A stretch of 64,000 nt of DNA from Mustela lutreola (lineage: Eukaryota; Chordata; Mammalia; Carnivora; Mustelidae), in NCBI RefSeq assembly GCF_030435805.1, contig NC_081303.1, forward strand, positions 74,623,910-74,687,909. The letters are read 5' to 3'. Positions 1 through 13,900 of the stretch are shown here, in pieces; position 1 is the stretch's first letter, and the number at the start of each line of letters is the position of its first letter. Both the position numbers and the translations under genes were made by a program. The notes below the pieces were generated by a model. It did not search any database and was not told where the DNA came from. It was given only the letters and a program-made list of their open reading frames with translations.

Positions 1-104
1 GACCCGTCATGACGGTCCTCATCTGATGACAAAACGTGTCCCAAGAGGCCTGATGCTGGTGACTCCCTCCCGCCCTCCAAGTGTGCATGCCCTCTGCCCA
101 GGGC

Positions 105-265
105 CCATCCTCCCTGCTCTTCCACCCCTTCTCCAGGAAGCCTTCCTGGGTCACTCCCACTGTGAGCACCTGTTAGCCCCTGTTGATCTGTAAGCATCTG
201 CGTAGGCATCTGACTCCCCCGTCTCTCCAGCCTTCGGAGGGCAAACCGTACCTTAGCTGTCTCCC
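105..265. repeat. Probable old L2 LINE 3' fragment
   Basis: The stretch with TTCTCCAGGAAGCCTTCCTG followed by a run ending in a CTCCAGCC-type motif resembles the 3' region of ancient L2 LINEs. It is heavily diverged and has no coding capacity. The call rests on remembered consensus wording and its limits are approximate. Confidence 0.4.
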
Positions 266-321
266 AGCATCTTGGGGCTGAACCTGCTTTTATCAGTATT
301 GCCTTTATTGGTATTACTTTA

Positions 322-439
322 CTTTTATCTTTATTTATTTTTCTTTTTTTCTAAGTAAGCTTGTCCAACACGGGACTTGAATTCACAACCTCGAGATGGA
401 GAGGCACACGCCCTGCCCACCGAGCCAGCCAGGAGCCCC
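322..439 (-). repeat. Carnivore tRNA-derived SINE (older SINEC form)
   Basis: Read on the minus strand this begins with a tRNA-like head (GGCTCCTGGCTGGCTCGGTG), has the B-box-like GTTGTGAATTCAAGTCCC, and ends in an A-rich tail. It belongs to the diverged SINEC class found across Carnivora. It lies upstream of the GBA1 promoter. Confidence 0.75.
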
Positions 440-682
440 ACCTTTGTTAGGTATTCCTTTTATTTCCTTAAGGATTTTTAAAAATTTTATTTCTCAAGGA
501 AGCAGTTGCCTGTTGTGGCTCCCGTCTCTGGGCTTCGGGCGCCGTGACACCACCGTGCACTCTCTGGTCCGGATTCTTCCTGAGGTTGTCATCCGCACGT
601 GGCTCCCGCAGTTTCGCGGTGAATAATCGCGGACAGCCAGGAGGAAGCGAGCCGCCCTTCACAAGTATGGTTGCAGTTGCCT

Positions 683-730
683 CACTTCCTGTGTCACGTG
701 ATGCGCCCATAGTTGTCACATGACCCACTT
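683..730 (+). promoter_or_regulatory. GBA1 promoter: two CLEAR-like E-boxes and an ETS site
   Basis: GTCACGTGAT at 693-702 and GTCACATGAC at 715-724 each differ by one base from the CLEAR consensus GTCACGTGAC bound by TFEB/TFE3. Their starts are 22 bp apart, about two helical turns. CACTTCCTG just before them (684-692) is an ETS-type site. GBA1 is a known member of the CLEAR lysosomal network, so position and motif agree. The start of transcription is inferred to lie between here and 850. Confidence 0.7.
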
Positions 731-859
731 GCTCCATTCTGCTGGACTTAAACCTGCAGGACGAATTCGGGGTCTGTGGCTGCGGCTGGGACCTGCCTCC
801 CTGTTCTCATCTAGTGGATCCTCCATCCTTCTGAGGCTGGAACCCCACAGCCCCTGCTG

Positions 860-4807
<3,948 letters not shown>

Positions 4808-4825
4808 TGGGGCCTGGGTGTGGGC

Positions 4826-4831
4826 ATTAAA
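4826..4831 (+). terminator. GBA1 polyadenylation signal (ATTAAA)
   Basis: ATTAAA lies 19 bases after the stop codon, giving a very short 3' UTR. It is the common AATAAA variant. No canonical hexamer was noticed before the convergent MTX1 3' end. Confidence 0.7.
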
Positions 4832-5215
4832 GGGGTACAGCCAGCTCACACACTGTCCGTGGCTGAGAACACCTAGGCAGGCTGGGCTGAGCATAGGTGA
4901 CGTAAGCCCGGACCAGTGGTTTGGGTGACTCATTCTCCCCATGGCTGATGCCTGGGGGACCCCCTCGGGGAGGACAGGGAAGCCCCAGCGCCCCCCCCCC
5001 CGCCTCCCCCCTGCCATGCACTGTGTGCCGGCTCCACGGAAACTGGGCTAGGGCCCAGAGTGAGCTCACCGTCTGTGCAAACACAGGCTGGGACTGGGGG
5101 AGCGGCTGGGGAGGGAGGAGGTGAGGAGGGCCAGGCCCCACACCACCCCCTACATGCCAGCTAGGGAAGATGGTGGCCCCGTCACCAAGAGAGGGTCTGA
5201 TTCCGGTCAGTGTGG
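4832..5215. other. Intergenic gap between convergent GBA1 and MTX1
   Basis: About 380 bp separate the two polyadenylation signals. The sequence is G/C-rich with a C run near 4991. No gene, RNA or recognisable repeat was seen. Confidence 0.6.
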
Positions 5216-5221
5216 TTTATT
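5216..5221 (-). terminator. MTX1 polyadenylation signal
   Basis: TTTATT on the plus strand reads AATAAA on the minus strand, 106 bp past the MTX1 stop codon. Confidence 0.75.
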
Positions 5222-5327
5222 GTGGGAGGGGCACCCCCACTTCCAGCCCTGCCGAGGACAGGGGCCTCTGGAATGTACAACAGTAGAAAAGTCAGTCCCA
5301 GGGTCGGGGGGCAGGTGTGAGGACAGG

Positions 5328-8300
5328 TCACTCCTCCTCATCCTCCTCGGCCATGCTCAGGGACCGTGTGCTCGTGGCCCGAGCAGGTGTCGCCCGCTGG
5401 ATGGAGACGATGCCGCTGAGCAGGGCGTAGCCCACCATGGCTGCCAGGCCCGCAAGCACGGACAGGATCTGGTTCCGGCGCCGGTTCGGCTCCTCCTCAG
5501 TGTCTGGGCCAGCCGTCGTCGGGCGGGGGGGCGGCACCTCAGCTGAGGACCGGGGAAGGAAGATGGGCACAGGGGCTCGTCCTGGACCCCGCCCACCTTC
5601 CCGGGGAGGCCGCTGCCCGACCCTCACCTCCATCCCAGGGGAAGTAGAGGCTGAGGATGTGGGTGCAGTAGGCACAGAGGTTCTGCAGCCCCCGCAGGTG
5701 GGCCTGCAGCTTTCCACTGGGCAGCTTGGCCTGGAGCAGCAGCGCCAAGTAGCCGAAGACAAAGGCGTCCAGGGAGGCAGGGCTGGAGCCGAGAGAAGGG
5801 CCGGAGCAGAGAGACTGAGGCAGAGGGGGAGGGGCAGCAGGCCCCGGGAGGTGGGCTCTGGCAGCAGAGGGCCCCCAGGGGAGGAGCTGACACCGGTTCT
5901 GGGGCTGGCTCTGGGGCTGGCTCCGGACCTGGCTTGGGGAGGGCTCCCCGGGTGGCGCCAGCCCAGCCCTGAATGGGTCTCTATCCCGGGGCTGCATAAA
6001 GGGCACATTGAGCGCCCCGCAGCCCCGCGGCCCCCTCCCCCCAGGCCTGGCAGCCCTCCCACCTCACACACAGCGCCACTGTCATCAGGCCCAGTGTCTG
6101 TCCCTAGGACCTCCTGTCGGGCGCCTGAGCCGCCCCAGTCCCGTATCGCCTCCCAAGCCCTCTCCCTTCCCCCGCGGACAGACTCACGCGTCTCCGAAGA
6201 AGAACTTCTGGGAGCCCAGGCGTTGCGAGAGCAGGGTCAGGCACTCCCGGGCCTCGTGGTACAGCTGGAGGGGGCACACGGGCGGGCTCGTGGCCGCGGG
6301 ACGGAGCCGCCTCCCTGCTGGGCTGCCCCCCACCTCCTCGACCAGCGTCCTTGGGGCTCCTGGCCGGCAGCAGCGCCCCGCCCCAACGTACCTCCTTCTC
6401 CAGCTCTTCCTCGTTCTCGGGCCGGTGCTCCCCGCACAGCAGCTGCAGCCGCTCCACGAACCGGCGCTGCATGCGGCCGGGAAGGAAGAAGTTCAGGGGA
6501 AAGGGCGTGGCCTCCGCGTACCACTTCCGGGTCACCTCCACGTAGTTCTTGGTGTCCACCCAGAAAGTGTGTATCTGGATTGGGCAGGCAGAGGGAGGCG
6601 GCGGGTCTGAGCCGGTGCAGCTGCCTGCCTCAGGCTGGGCTTCTGTGCTGCCCGCGGGGCTCCGTGTGCCTGCGTGCGCGTCCCTGACACCCCCCGCGCC
6701 CCCCCCCTACTGGCCACAGATGCTGGGAGGTCTGGGCGCACTCACCAGCACCGGGAGCAGCTTCTCCTCCAGCAGAGACATGAAGGCCAAGGTGTCCGCC
6801 CCTTGCCGGGCCGACAGGTCATAATCAGCGTTGTACTTCTGCGGATGAGATGCCCGTGAGCTGGACACCAGGAGGCTCCAGGGCACGTCCCCAAGGAGTA
6901 AGGCATCCTGCCTGGGACCACCCTCACGGCCTCTGGGTGGAGCAGAGCTAGAGCAAGCAGCTTTTTCCGCGGAGGCCCCCTTGCCAGGCCCAGCCAGGAG
7001 CCTGTTGCTGTTGGCGGAAAGCCTGGGCCTCAAAGCCTGCTGGCCATCAAGGTCGGGCGCCCACAGTGGGGAGAGAGGCAGGCCCAGCCACAAACCAAGA
7101 GCAGCTCCCGGAGCCTCCATGGAAAGCTGGCAGCTCGCCTGCTGACGGCAGCTTTCGGACAGGAACTTCCCCAGTCCAGGCACCGCAGGGCTGGCACAGC
7201 AGAGCTCAGAGGCCGTGCGGGCCTCCGTCCGTGCCTCAGGAACTACGGGATGCCATCTTCAGCCCCAGGCTCCCTAGCTTGTTCTCTCAGTGCCTGGGGT
7301 TATTTCTTCTCTCTCATCCTGTGGCCCGGGTGCCACCACACATGTTCTAACGACACCCCACGTGTACTCAGCCTGCCACACACTGCTGCAGGCTCCAGTG
7401 TCTGGTCCTCAGCAACACTTTCCACATCCTGAGCAAGTTTTGTCCCCACATAACCTCTGGAGCATGATCCTCAAAAAAAAAAAAAAAAAAAAAAAACCCA
7501 AACAAACAAAAAGCCACCCAAACTTCTCTGAGCCTCAGTTTCTCCCATTCTGTCCATTGGGGGAGACACACCCAGAGCTGCTGAGTGCAGCAAGAAGAGT
7601 AGACTCTTCTCTCAATGTGGCTGTGTTAGAATGCTCTGGAAACCGGAGAAGCTGTGTTCATTCATAAGGACTCAGGGTGGTGGTCCAGTCCCTGCCTGGA
7701 ACTTTGCCTTCTGCCTGGCTCCCCTCTCTCCATGCCTCCCGAACCTCCACGGAATTCCCCAGCCCCTTCACCTTTGGGAAAGCAGAAATGAAGAGGAAGG
7801 CGCTACTTCACGCCACTTCTGACAACTGTAGAGGAGCCGCTGGAAAACATTCTGCCTAAGCCCCCTCCTCTACGAACAAAGAACTTATAGATCTGAAAGA
7901 GGAAGGAACTTGCCCAAGGTCACACAGTCCAGGTATCTCTGTTCGTCTTGTAATACTCCCTCAACTTCCCCGTGCTGGCTTGAAGTCTTGTCCATCCCCA
8001 GCCCCATATCCAGCCCAACCTGGTCCTGTGAGAAGGGCAGGAGCCACCTCTCGGGGGCTCATCTGAGCCACCTGCCTTTCTCTTCCCTGCGTCATGAGCC
8101 TGTTTGCCTCTCCCTCCCTGCCCAGCAGGCAAAAGGCACTGTGCCTTCTGATGCATCCCTAGCGCCCCTGCTCCATGCCCGGCCTAGTGCTCTACTGCAC
8201 TCAGCAGCTCTGGGTTTGTCTGCCCCATTGGACAATGTGCTCCTTGAAGCTTTGGGTCCCCTGCCTCTAGCCTGGCACTTATCAATAAAGGTGTGTTGCA

Positions 8301-9653
8301 CTGAAATGACTGAGCTGCTCTCACTGGCAGCCCCCCTACCTGAGCCACCTACCTCTTTCCGAAGGTGGGTGATGATCTTGTGTGGTACCGAGATGACCTC
8401 TCCATGACTGGTCCGGAGGGCAGGCAGAGTTCCTGACGTTGAGAAAAAAGGATGCCCACCAGAACCTTAGCTGCCTTTCCACACGGACTTGCACCACATT
8501 CCTGTCCGCCTCTTGCTCCACCCTTCCTCACGCCCAGGAACACGGGGTACCTGAAGGGCTCTGCCAGGGGTTGGTGATCTTGTGCACCTTGAGTGGGGCA
8601 CCCGTGAATCTGGCATAGGTCTGCAGGGAAGGAAGCAGAAGGCAGAGAGGCCCCCACAGGGGAATCAGGAAGAGAGAGAACATTTATTGAGTTCCTTTCA
8701 TGCTAGGCTTTGTACTTGCCTCACAAAAGAAGAGGTGGACATGACAGCTGCCCTTTCACAATGGGCAACACAGGGCTCAGAGAGATGGTGGACAGGTCTG
8801 CCAGTCAAAGCCTCCCCCGTCTCCTCTCCTGCCATCTGCTTGATGTACACAGAGTCTCCTAAGTTCTTCCTAACCGTGTATTCCTTTCCTTGGAAGCACT
8901 GACCATGTCCTTCTCTAGGAGTCTCTGTGGCCTGCTCCTCCTTAAGCCTTAGCACCTGAACGTGTCTGCCTTTCTCCAAACGACCACACGGGAGGAACCA
9001 AGTCTTACTCGTCTTTGCATGCCAATGGGTGGTTTTGGAAGCGGCCTGATCCTGCTTATTAAAGGAAGGGGCGAAGGAATGAGGCGAACGAGTCTTTCTG
9101 ACCGGAAAGCTCTTTCCACAGAGCCTGGCGGCAATACACAAACCAGGAAATGCTGTTTAGTGCGCGGGAGGGGGAGGGGGAGGGGACAGGAATGCCGAGC
9201 CAGAGAGCCCTGAGGCCGTCCAGGCTCGGAAAACCTCCCGATGAAGAAACAGCGCTCAGAGATGAGAAGGGATCGCCCCAAGGTCACAGTCGGTAAATGG
9301 GTGTACAAGGACTAACACCCATTTCCTGAACCCCCGGCCAGGCTTCTTGCTGTGGCTGCACCAAACGTAGGCTGTCAGACCATAGGGCACTGAGCCCATG
9401 TGCACGAGGCGCGCGCCACACACACACATACACACACACAGATCTTAAATTGCCTCAGTTTCCCCCAGTGCTCCCGGGCGGAGGCGCCCTAGCGAAATTC
9501 AGACGATCGGCCACTTGGGCTCCCGCCCCAGTCCTCCAGAGCGCAACAGAGAGCAATGGCGCCACCCCTCACCAGCACGGCCAGGCTGTCCAGGTCCACT
9601 GACGGCAGCCCCCAGCCCCCCGACCAGCAGAACAGCTCCATGGGCGCCGCCAT
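5328..9653 (-). CDS. MTX1: Metaxin-1, 8 coding exons
   Basis: Metaxin-1 sits on the cytosolic face of the mitochondrial outer membrane and works with metaxin-2 and the SAM complex in beta-barrel protein import; it also takes part in mitochondrial transport. Coding exons in transcript order are 9653-9573, 8620-8551, 8432-8353, 6838-6746, 6574-6392, 6264-6188, 5782-5628 and 5542-5328, totalling 954 nt and 317 residues, equal to the human short form. The protein starts [10 protein letters not shown], has a GST-like fold with the metaxin signature around FFFGD, a C-terminal membrane anchor at about 272-294 ([19 protein letters not shown]) and an acidic end EEDEEE. The ATG at 9653 was chosen because the human long-form extension is not open in one frame here (see findings). 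It shares a divergent promoter with THBS3. Confidence 0.97.
7473..7494 (+). repeat. Poly(A) tract in an MTX1 intron
   Basis: An uninterrupted run of about 22 A is followed by A-rich CCCAAACAAACAAAAAGCC. No SINE head is visible beside it, so it may be an orphan retroposon tail or a simple repeat. Confidence 0.7.
7895..7930 (+). repeat. MIR SINE fragment
   Basis: GAACTTGCCCAAGGTCACAC is the conserved core of the ancient mammalian MIR family. It lies in the MTX1 intron between coding exons 3 and 4. Edges are approximate. Confidence 0.65.
8190..8300 (+). repeat. L2 LINE 3' fragment
   Basis: AATGTGCTCCTTGAAGCTTT, GCCTGGCACTTATCAATAAA and the following bases match the typical L2 3' end. Its AATAAA at 8284-8289 is a relic of the repeat, antisense to MTX1, and not a gene end. 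Confidence 0.55.
8670..8800 (+). repeat. MIR-like repeat fragment
   Basis: ACATTTATTGAGTTCCTTTC, then CACAATGGGCAACACAGGGC and TCAGAGAGATGG, resemble an old MIR-type element in the MTX1 intron 1. Strongly diverged. Confidence 0.4.
9240..9310 (+). repeat. MIR SINE fragment
   Basis: GAAACAGCGCTCAGAGATGA followed by CCCCAAGGTCACAGTCGG is the MIR core. It lies just inside the edge of the MTX1/THBS3 CpG island. Confidence 0.6.
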
Positions 9654-10430
9654 CTTGCCCGCCCTCTGTCCCGGAAGCACCTCCCCCCGCGCTTCCGCCC
9701 GCCCCGCCCCTCGGGCCGCCCGAGGCGGGGGCCGGAGCGAGCTGCGCGGGGAGGCGGGGCGAGGCGGGGCGGGGCGGGGCGGGGCGGGGCGGGGCCGAGG
9801 GCTTCGGGGGAGGGCGGCTGCCGCCTGCTCCAGAGGCGGGTCCCGAAGGGGGGAAGGGTTCTCCGCGGGCCCGCGCGGAGGCTGGGCGGCCTGGCTGCGG
9901 GGACCCCCGGACCCCCGACGGCGCGGCGGGGCCTGGCGCGGGCGCGGCTCTTGGGCGCCGGGCTTTCTCGCAGCCGTGCACGCGGCCCGCGCTGTGCCAG
10001 GGCCCCGCGGGGCTCGGCCGGGAGCAGGGGCCGCGGGGGGGTCCCCCGAGCCGCATGTTTTCCACAGCGCGTTATGTTTGGAGCCGGCCCCGCGCCGCCT
10101 GTCGCCATGGAAACAAAACAGGGGCGGCGGCGGCCGGAGCCGGGTCGGGCTGGGGCCTGGGTGGGGGAGGGGGTGGCGCTCGCGGGCCGTTGCCGTGGTA
10201 ACGGGAACGGAGGCGCCCCTCCGCTTCATCCGGGTCACGGCCTGTCCGCCAGTACACCCACCCCCCCAAGTCTTCCCAGTCTGGCCCCGGCCCCTGGCCT
10301 GTCCCCTGGTTTCCTCCTGGCCCCGCTGGCCCTTTGCTCGTTCCCGATCCTTCCCTCCGACCCGTTCGCTGACCGCTGGACGGGCCCTCCAGCTCCCCGC
10401 GGAGGCCTTCACGTTTTCCCAGGACGGAGG
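9480..10430. promoter_or_regulatory. Shared CpG-island promoter of MTX1 and THBS3
   Basis: The two genes are divergent with 1,294 bp between their start codons. The region is dense in CpG and contains a tandem run of GGGGC Sp1-type boxes at about 9753-9795 and an RFX X-box at 10189-10202. Bidirectional transcription from this interval is known for the human pair; the exact start sites here are inferred. Confidence 0.75.
10189..10202. promoter_or_regulatory. RFX X-box in the MTX1/THBS3 promoter
   Basis: GTTGCCGTGGTAAC fits the X-box consensus GTNRCC(0-3N)RGYAAC exactly, with a 2-base spacer. A weaker relative, GTCGCCATGGAAAC, lies at 10101-10114. Confidence 0.65.
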
Positions 10431-10947
10431 CACGTGTCAGGGGACCCCCACCAGTAAAGAGCACTTGCTTCGTCGGAGCAGCCAAGTTCAGGCCATGTGG
10501 GCATCCCTTGGGCACAAGAGCGAGCTAGTTTCCACCACTCCCTTGGCATCCCTCCCTGCCAAGCTGTGGGATAATGCGCACTGCCTGGCACTGCCCCTGC
10601 CAGGGGTTCCTGCCTTCTGCGACTGCAACGGACAGAAAACAGTAGCATTCGGTAGTGGCCCCCCGCAGCGAGATGGCCGCAGGGAGGAGGCACCTGGGAG
10701 AGAGGACCGTTAGGGAGAGGCAGGAGGCAGGGAGGCCTCCAGACTCTTCCCCAGTGCCCTGGATCTCGGAGCTGGGGATGCCTCCAGGCTGATTGGCAGC
10801 TCTTTGTTTCAGCCCCCCCCACCCGCCTGCTGGCCCCCCCCTTCAACTCCCCCTTCCAGTCCCTCCGCCCCCCGCTCCTGCTCTCCCCGCCTAGCCTTTT
10901 CCCCTCCCAGCCGCCTGCCTGCCAGGGTAGTGAGCCCGCTGAGCGGC

Positions 10948-13900
10948 ATGGAGGCGCAGAAACTCCGGGGGCCCCTGGCTCTCCTCCTCATTTGCACTTT
11001 CGCATCTGCCAGTCGGGACCTGCAGGGTAAGCCTGTCTCCGTCCTCTCCCACCCCTCTCGGCCTCCCCTTGTTTGTCCTCAGCCTAGTCGCCGGAAACAT
11101 GTGGGCAAGGGGAGAGTCCTGGAGTGGAACAGGAGGCAAGAGTCCGCGAAACTGTGGCCCTCAGGGAAGCAGTGAACACCAGAGGGTCGTGGATGAGTAG
11201 GAACTGGCCAGAGTCAGCCTGAGGCCAGGGCAGAGAGCTCAGGAGCTGCACGCTAGGGCTGCCCGGGCTGGGTTGGCGTCTGAGCTTCCGCAGGGACCCC
11301 AGGGTCCAGGGGACCAGGGCAAAGGTGGGCTTCTCCATCTGCGGGGCTGCCGGCTGCCCCAAGACAGGGTGGGGGTGGGGACCGAGAGGTCTGGGCTCTC
11401 CCGGAGGTCTGGCTGTGGGATGGGCCTGCGGGTGTGGGAGAGGTAGCTGGAGCAGATGACAGAGGCACAGATTCATTACTGGCTGGAAGGGAAACCACAG
11501 ATTGGCCAGGACACAGGAGGCAGAGGAGCCGGGTCCCACATTCCCGTAGGAGCGAGGCAGACAGCAGGAGGGTCCGAGCCCTCCGTGGGCAGCTCTCCTC
11601 GTCCAGCGTGTGTGCACGGAGCCCCGGGGGCGGGGAGGAGGGCGTTTGGGGGTGGGATGAGCCAAACCCAGCCGCCTGAAGAGAAGCTGCGTTTCCATTT
11701 CTGCGCTGTGGGCACCAGGTGCTGCTTCTGCGTGGGATCAGCACAGTGGCTCCCTTGCGCCACCTGCTGGGGGCCTCTCGAGTGGGCCGGGCGCTGGTTC
11801 TGTTTCCAAGGGAGCCTCAGGCCCTTCGGGCTCCCAGAGGGTGGCCCTCAGCAGTGTTGAGGGAAAGGAGGCACAGCGCCTGTCTTCTGATAGCGACCAG
11901 GGTTGAATTTCAGGAAGGTGACTAACACTGCCCCCTGGGGGCAGGGGTGGGGGAAATGATGAAGGATCCCCCCCCCACGGCCCCGCCCCAGGGCTCAGGG
12001 GAAAGGGCAGGCTGAGCGTTTGACCCTGCTCTCTGACCTTGATAATCCTCGCCTGGCCAGTGATTGACCTGCTGACTGTGGGCGAGTCTCGGCAGATGAC
12101 CGCTGTGGCGGAGAAGATCCGGGCAGCCCTGCTCACTGCTGCTGACATCTACCTCTTGTCCACCTTCCGCCTGCCCCCCAAGCAGGGTGGTGTCCTCTTT
12201 GGGCTCTACTCTCGCCAGGACAACACACGATGGCTGGAGGCCTCCGTTGTGGGCAAAATTAACAAAGGTGACTGGTGGGCATCTCCTTTCCTGCATTGAT
12301 GACCCCCTGAGCACTCTCCCTCGTCCCCACTCCCATAGCTCTCTTAATTCTCCCCCGGCCTCTCTGGGGGCTCATGGGCCCATCCAGCTGTGCACAGGCA
12401 CTAGGGGCACCCAGGATGGGGTGCTTAGGACACGCACCGGGAGGCCAGGTACCCAAACCATAGAGCAAGGCCTAATACTTGCAGGGAGAGGGTGTTGTAC
12501 TTGGGGCTGTCTGAGGGAGGGGGAGAGAGGTCTCCGTGTCCCAGCTCGGGTGTACGGCAGTCCCTCAGTTGCCCGGCACAGTCCAGTGGGTACAGAACCA
12601 GCTGGCACCCTAGCAAGGGACAGAGTAATGGAAAACTAAGGACGTCCTAGTCAACGAAGCAGTTTGAATAGTATTTGTGGTGTGCCTGTCCCATACAAGG
12701 TGGGGAGAGATGCATCGCAGACAAGGGGCTGACAGGAGTGCTATCCAGAAGGGTTGACCTGAACCCTAGTTGGGAGACGGGATGAGGGACAGGACCCATA
12801 CTGACCTCCCCTCCTGGGCAGTGCTGGTGCGGTACCAGCGGGAGGACGGCAGAGTCCACGCCGTGAACCTGCAACAGGCAGGCCTGGCCGACGGGCGCAC
12901 GCACACGGCTCTCCTGCGGCTCCGCGGTCCCGCACGACCAAGCCCTGCCCTGCAGCTCTACGTGGACTGCAAACTGGGAGACCAGCACTCCGGGCTCCCT
13001 GCGTTGGCCCCCATTCCTCCCGCCGAGGTTGACGGGCTGGAGATTCGGACCGGACAGAAGGCGTATTTGAGGATGCAGGTGAGCGGGGAAGACAGGCCCC
13101 CTGAGCTGCGCGCGGCCTTCGCAGCAGTAGGAGGAGGACCCGGCGGGTTTTCCCACCCCACTCTGCTCCTGTCCGCCCTCCCCCCACCAGGGCTTCGTGG
13201 AATCTATGAAAATGATTCTGGGCGGGTCCATGGCCCGGGTGGGGGCCCTGAGTGAGTGTCCATTCCAGGGGGACGAGTCCATCCACAGTGCAGGTAACAC
13301 AGAGCTGGCGTTCGAGACCCCAGAGTCACTTCCTATGGCCTTTGTTGACCCTCATCCCTTGGCTTCCCCCTTAACACTCATTCCTTCTGCTCACTGATTC
13401 CTGGGGCTTCAGACGCTGTTCCCCCCCATCTCCTTCGCCCGTGGTTGCAGGCCATCCCAGGAGGCCTGGGTTAGAAAAGTCTCCCTGCTCAGGGGCCCCC
13501 GCCTCCCCGGGTACCTGGGAAAGTAGAGCAACTGGAGAAGAAAGGAACTGCCAAGCGCTCTGTGTGGGGGCCAGACAGTTCACTGCTTGGTCTTGGCGAC
13601 CCAGAGAAGGGTCTTTGGGTCTTTCTTAGCTGTCACCCGCGGCTGTCACCTACCAGCGGCCTCTCCGAGCATGGTCCGTATGCCTGGTGTCTCTGGCGGG
13701 GATGCTCAGAGGTCCTGACCGACAGAAGACGCCCTCTTCTCCCAGGAGCTGGGTGGGGGAGGGGGGCGAGACATGGAGCGGACAGACTTGGATCCCTTCT
13801 GCCGCTCCCAGGCCTGGGAACCAGGGGGATCTGGCTTCTGACTGTGAGGCAACCCTCTTTCAGGGCCCGTCACCCAGTGGGGAGAGCTGTTGCCGCCTGC

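Noticed and set aside
4991-5003. C run downstream of GBA1 as a regulatory pause site
   Set aside because: A simple homopolymer near two 3' ends with no further support.
8284-8289. AATAAA as a gene end inside MTX1
   Set aside because: It belongs to an L2 3' fragment and lies antisense to the MTX1 intron.
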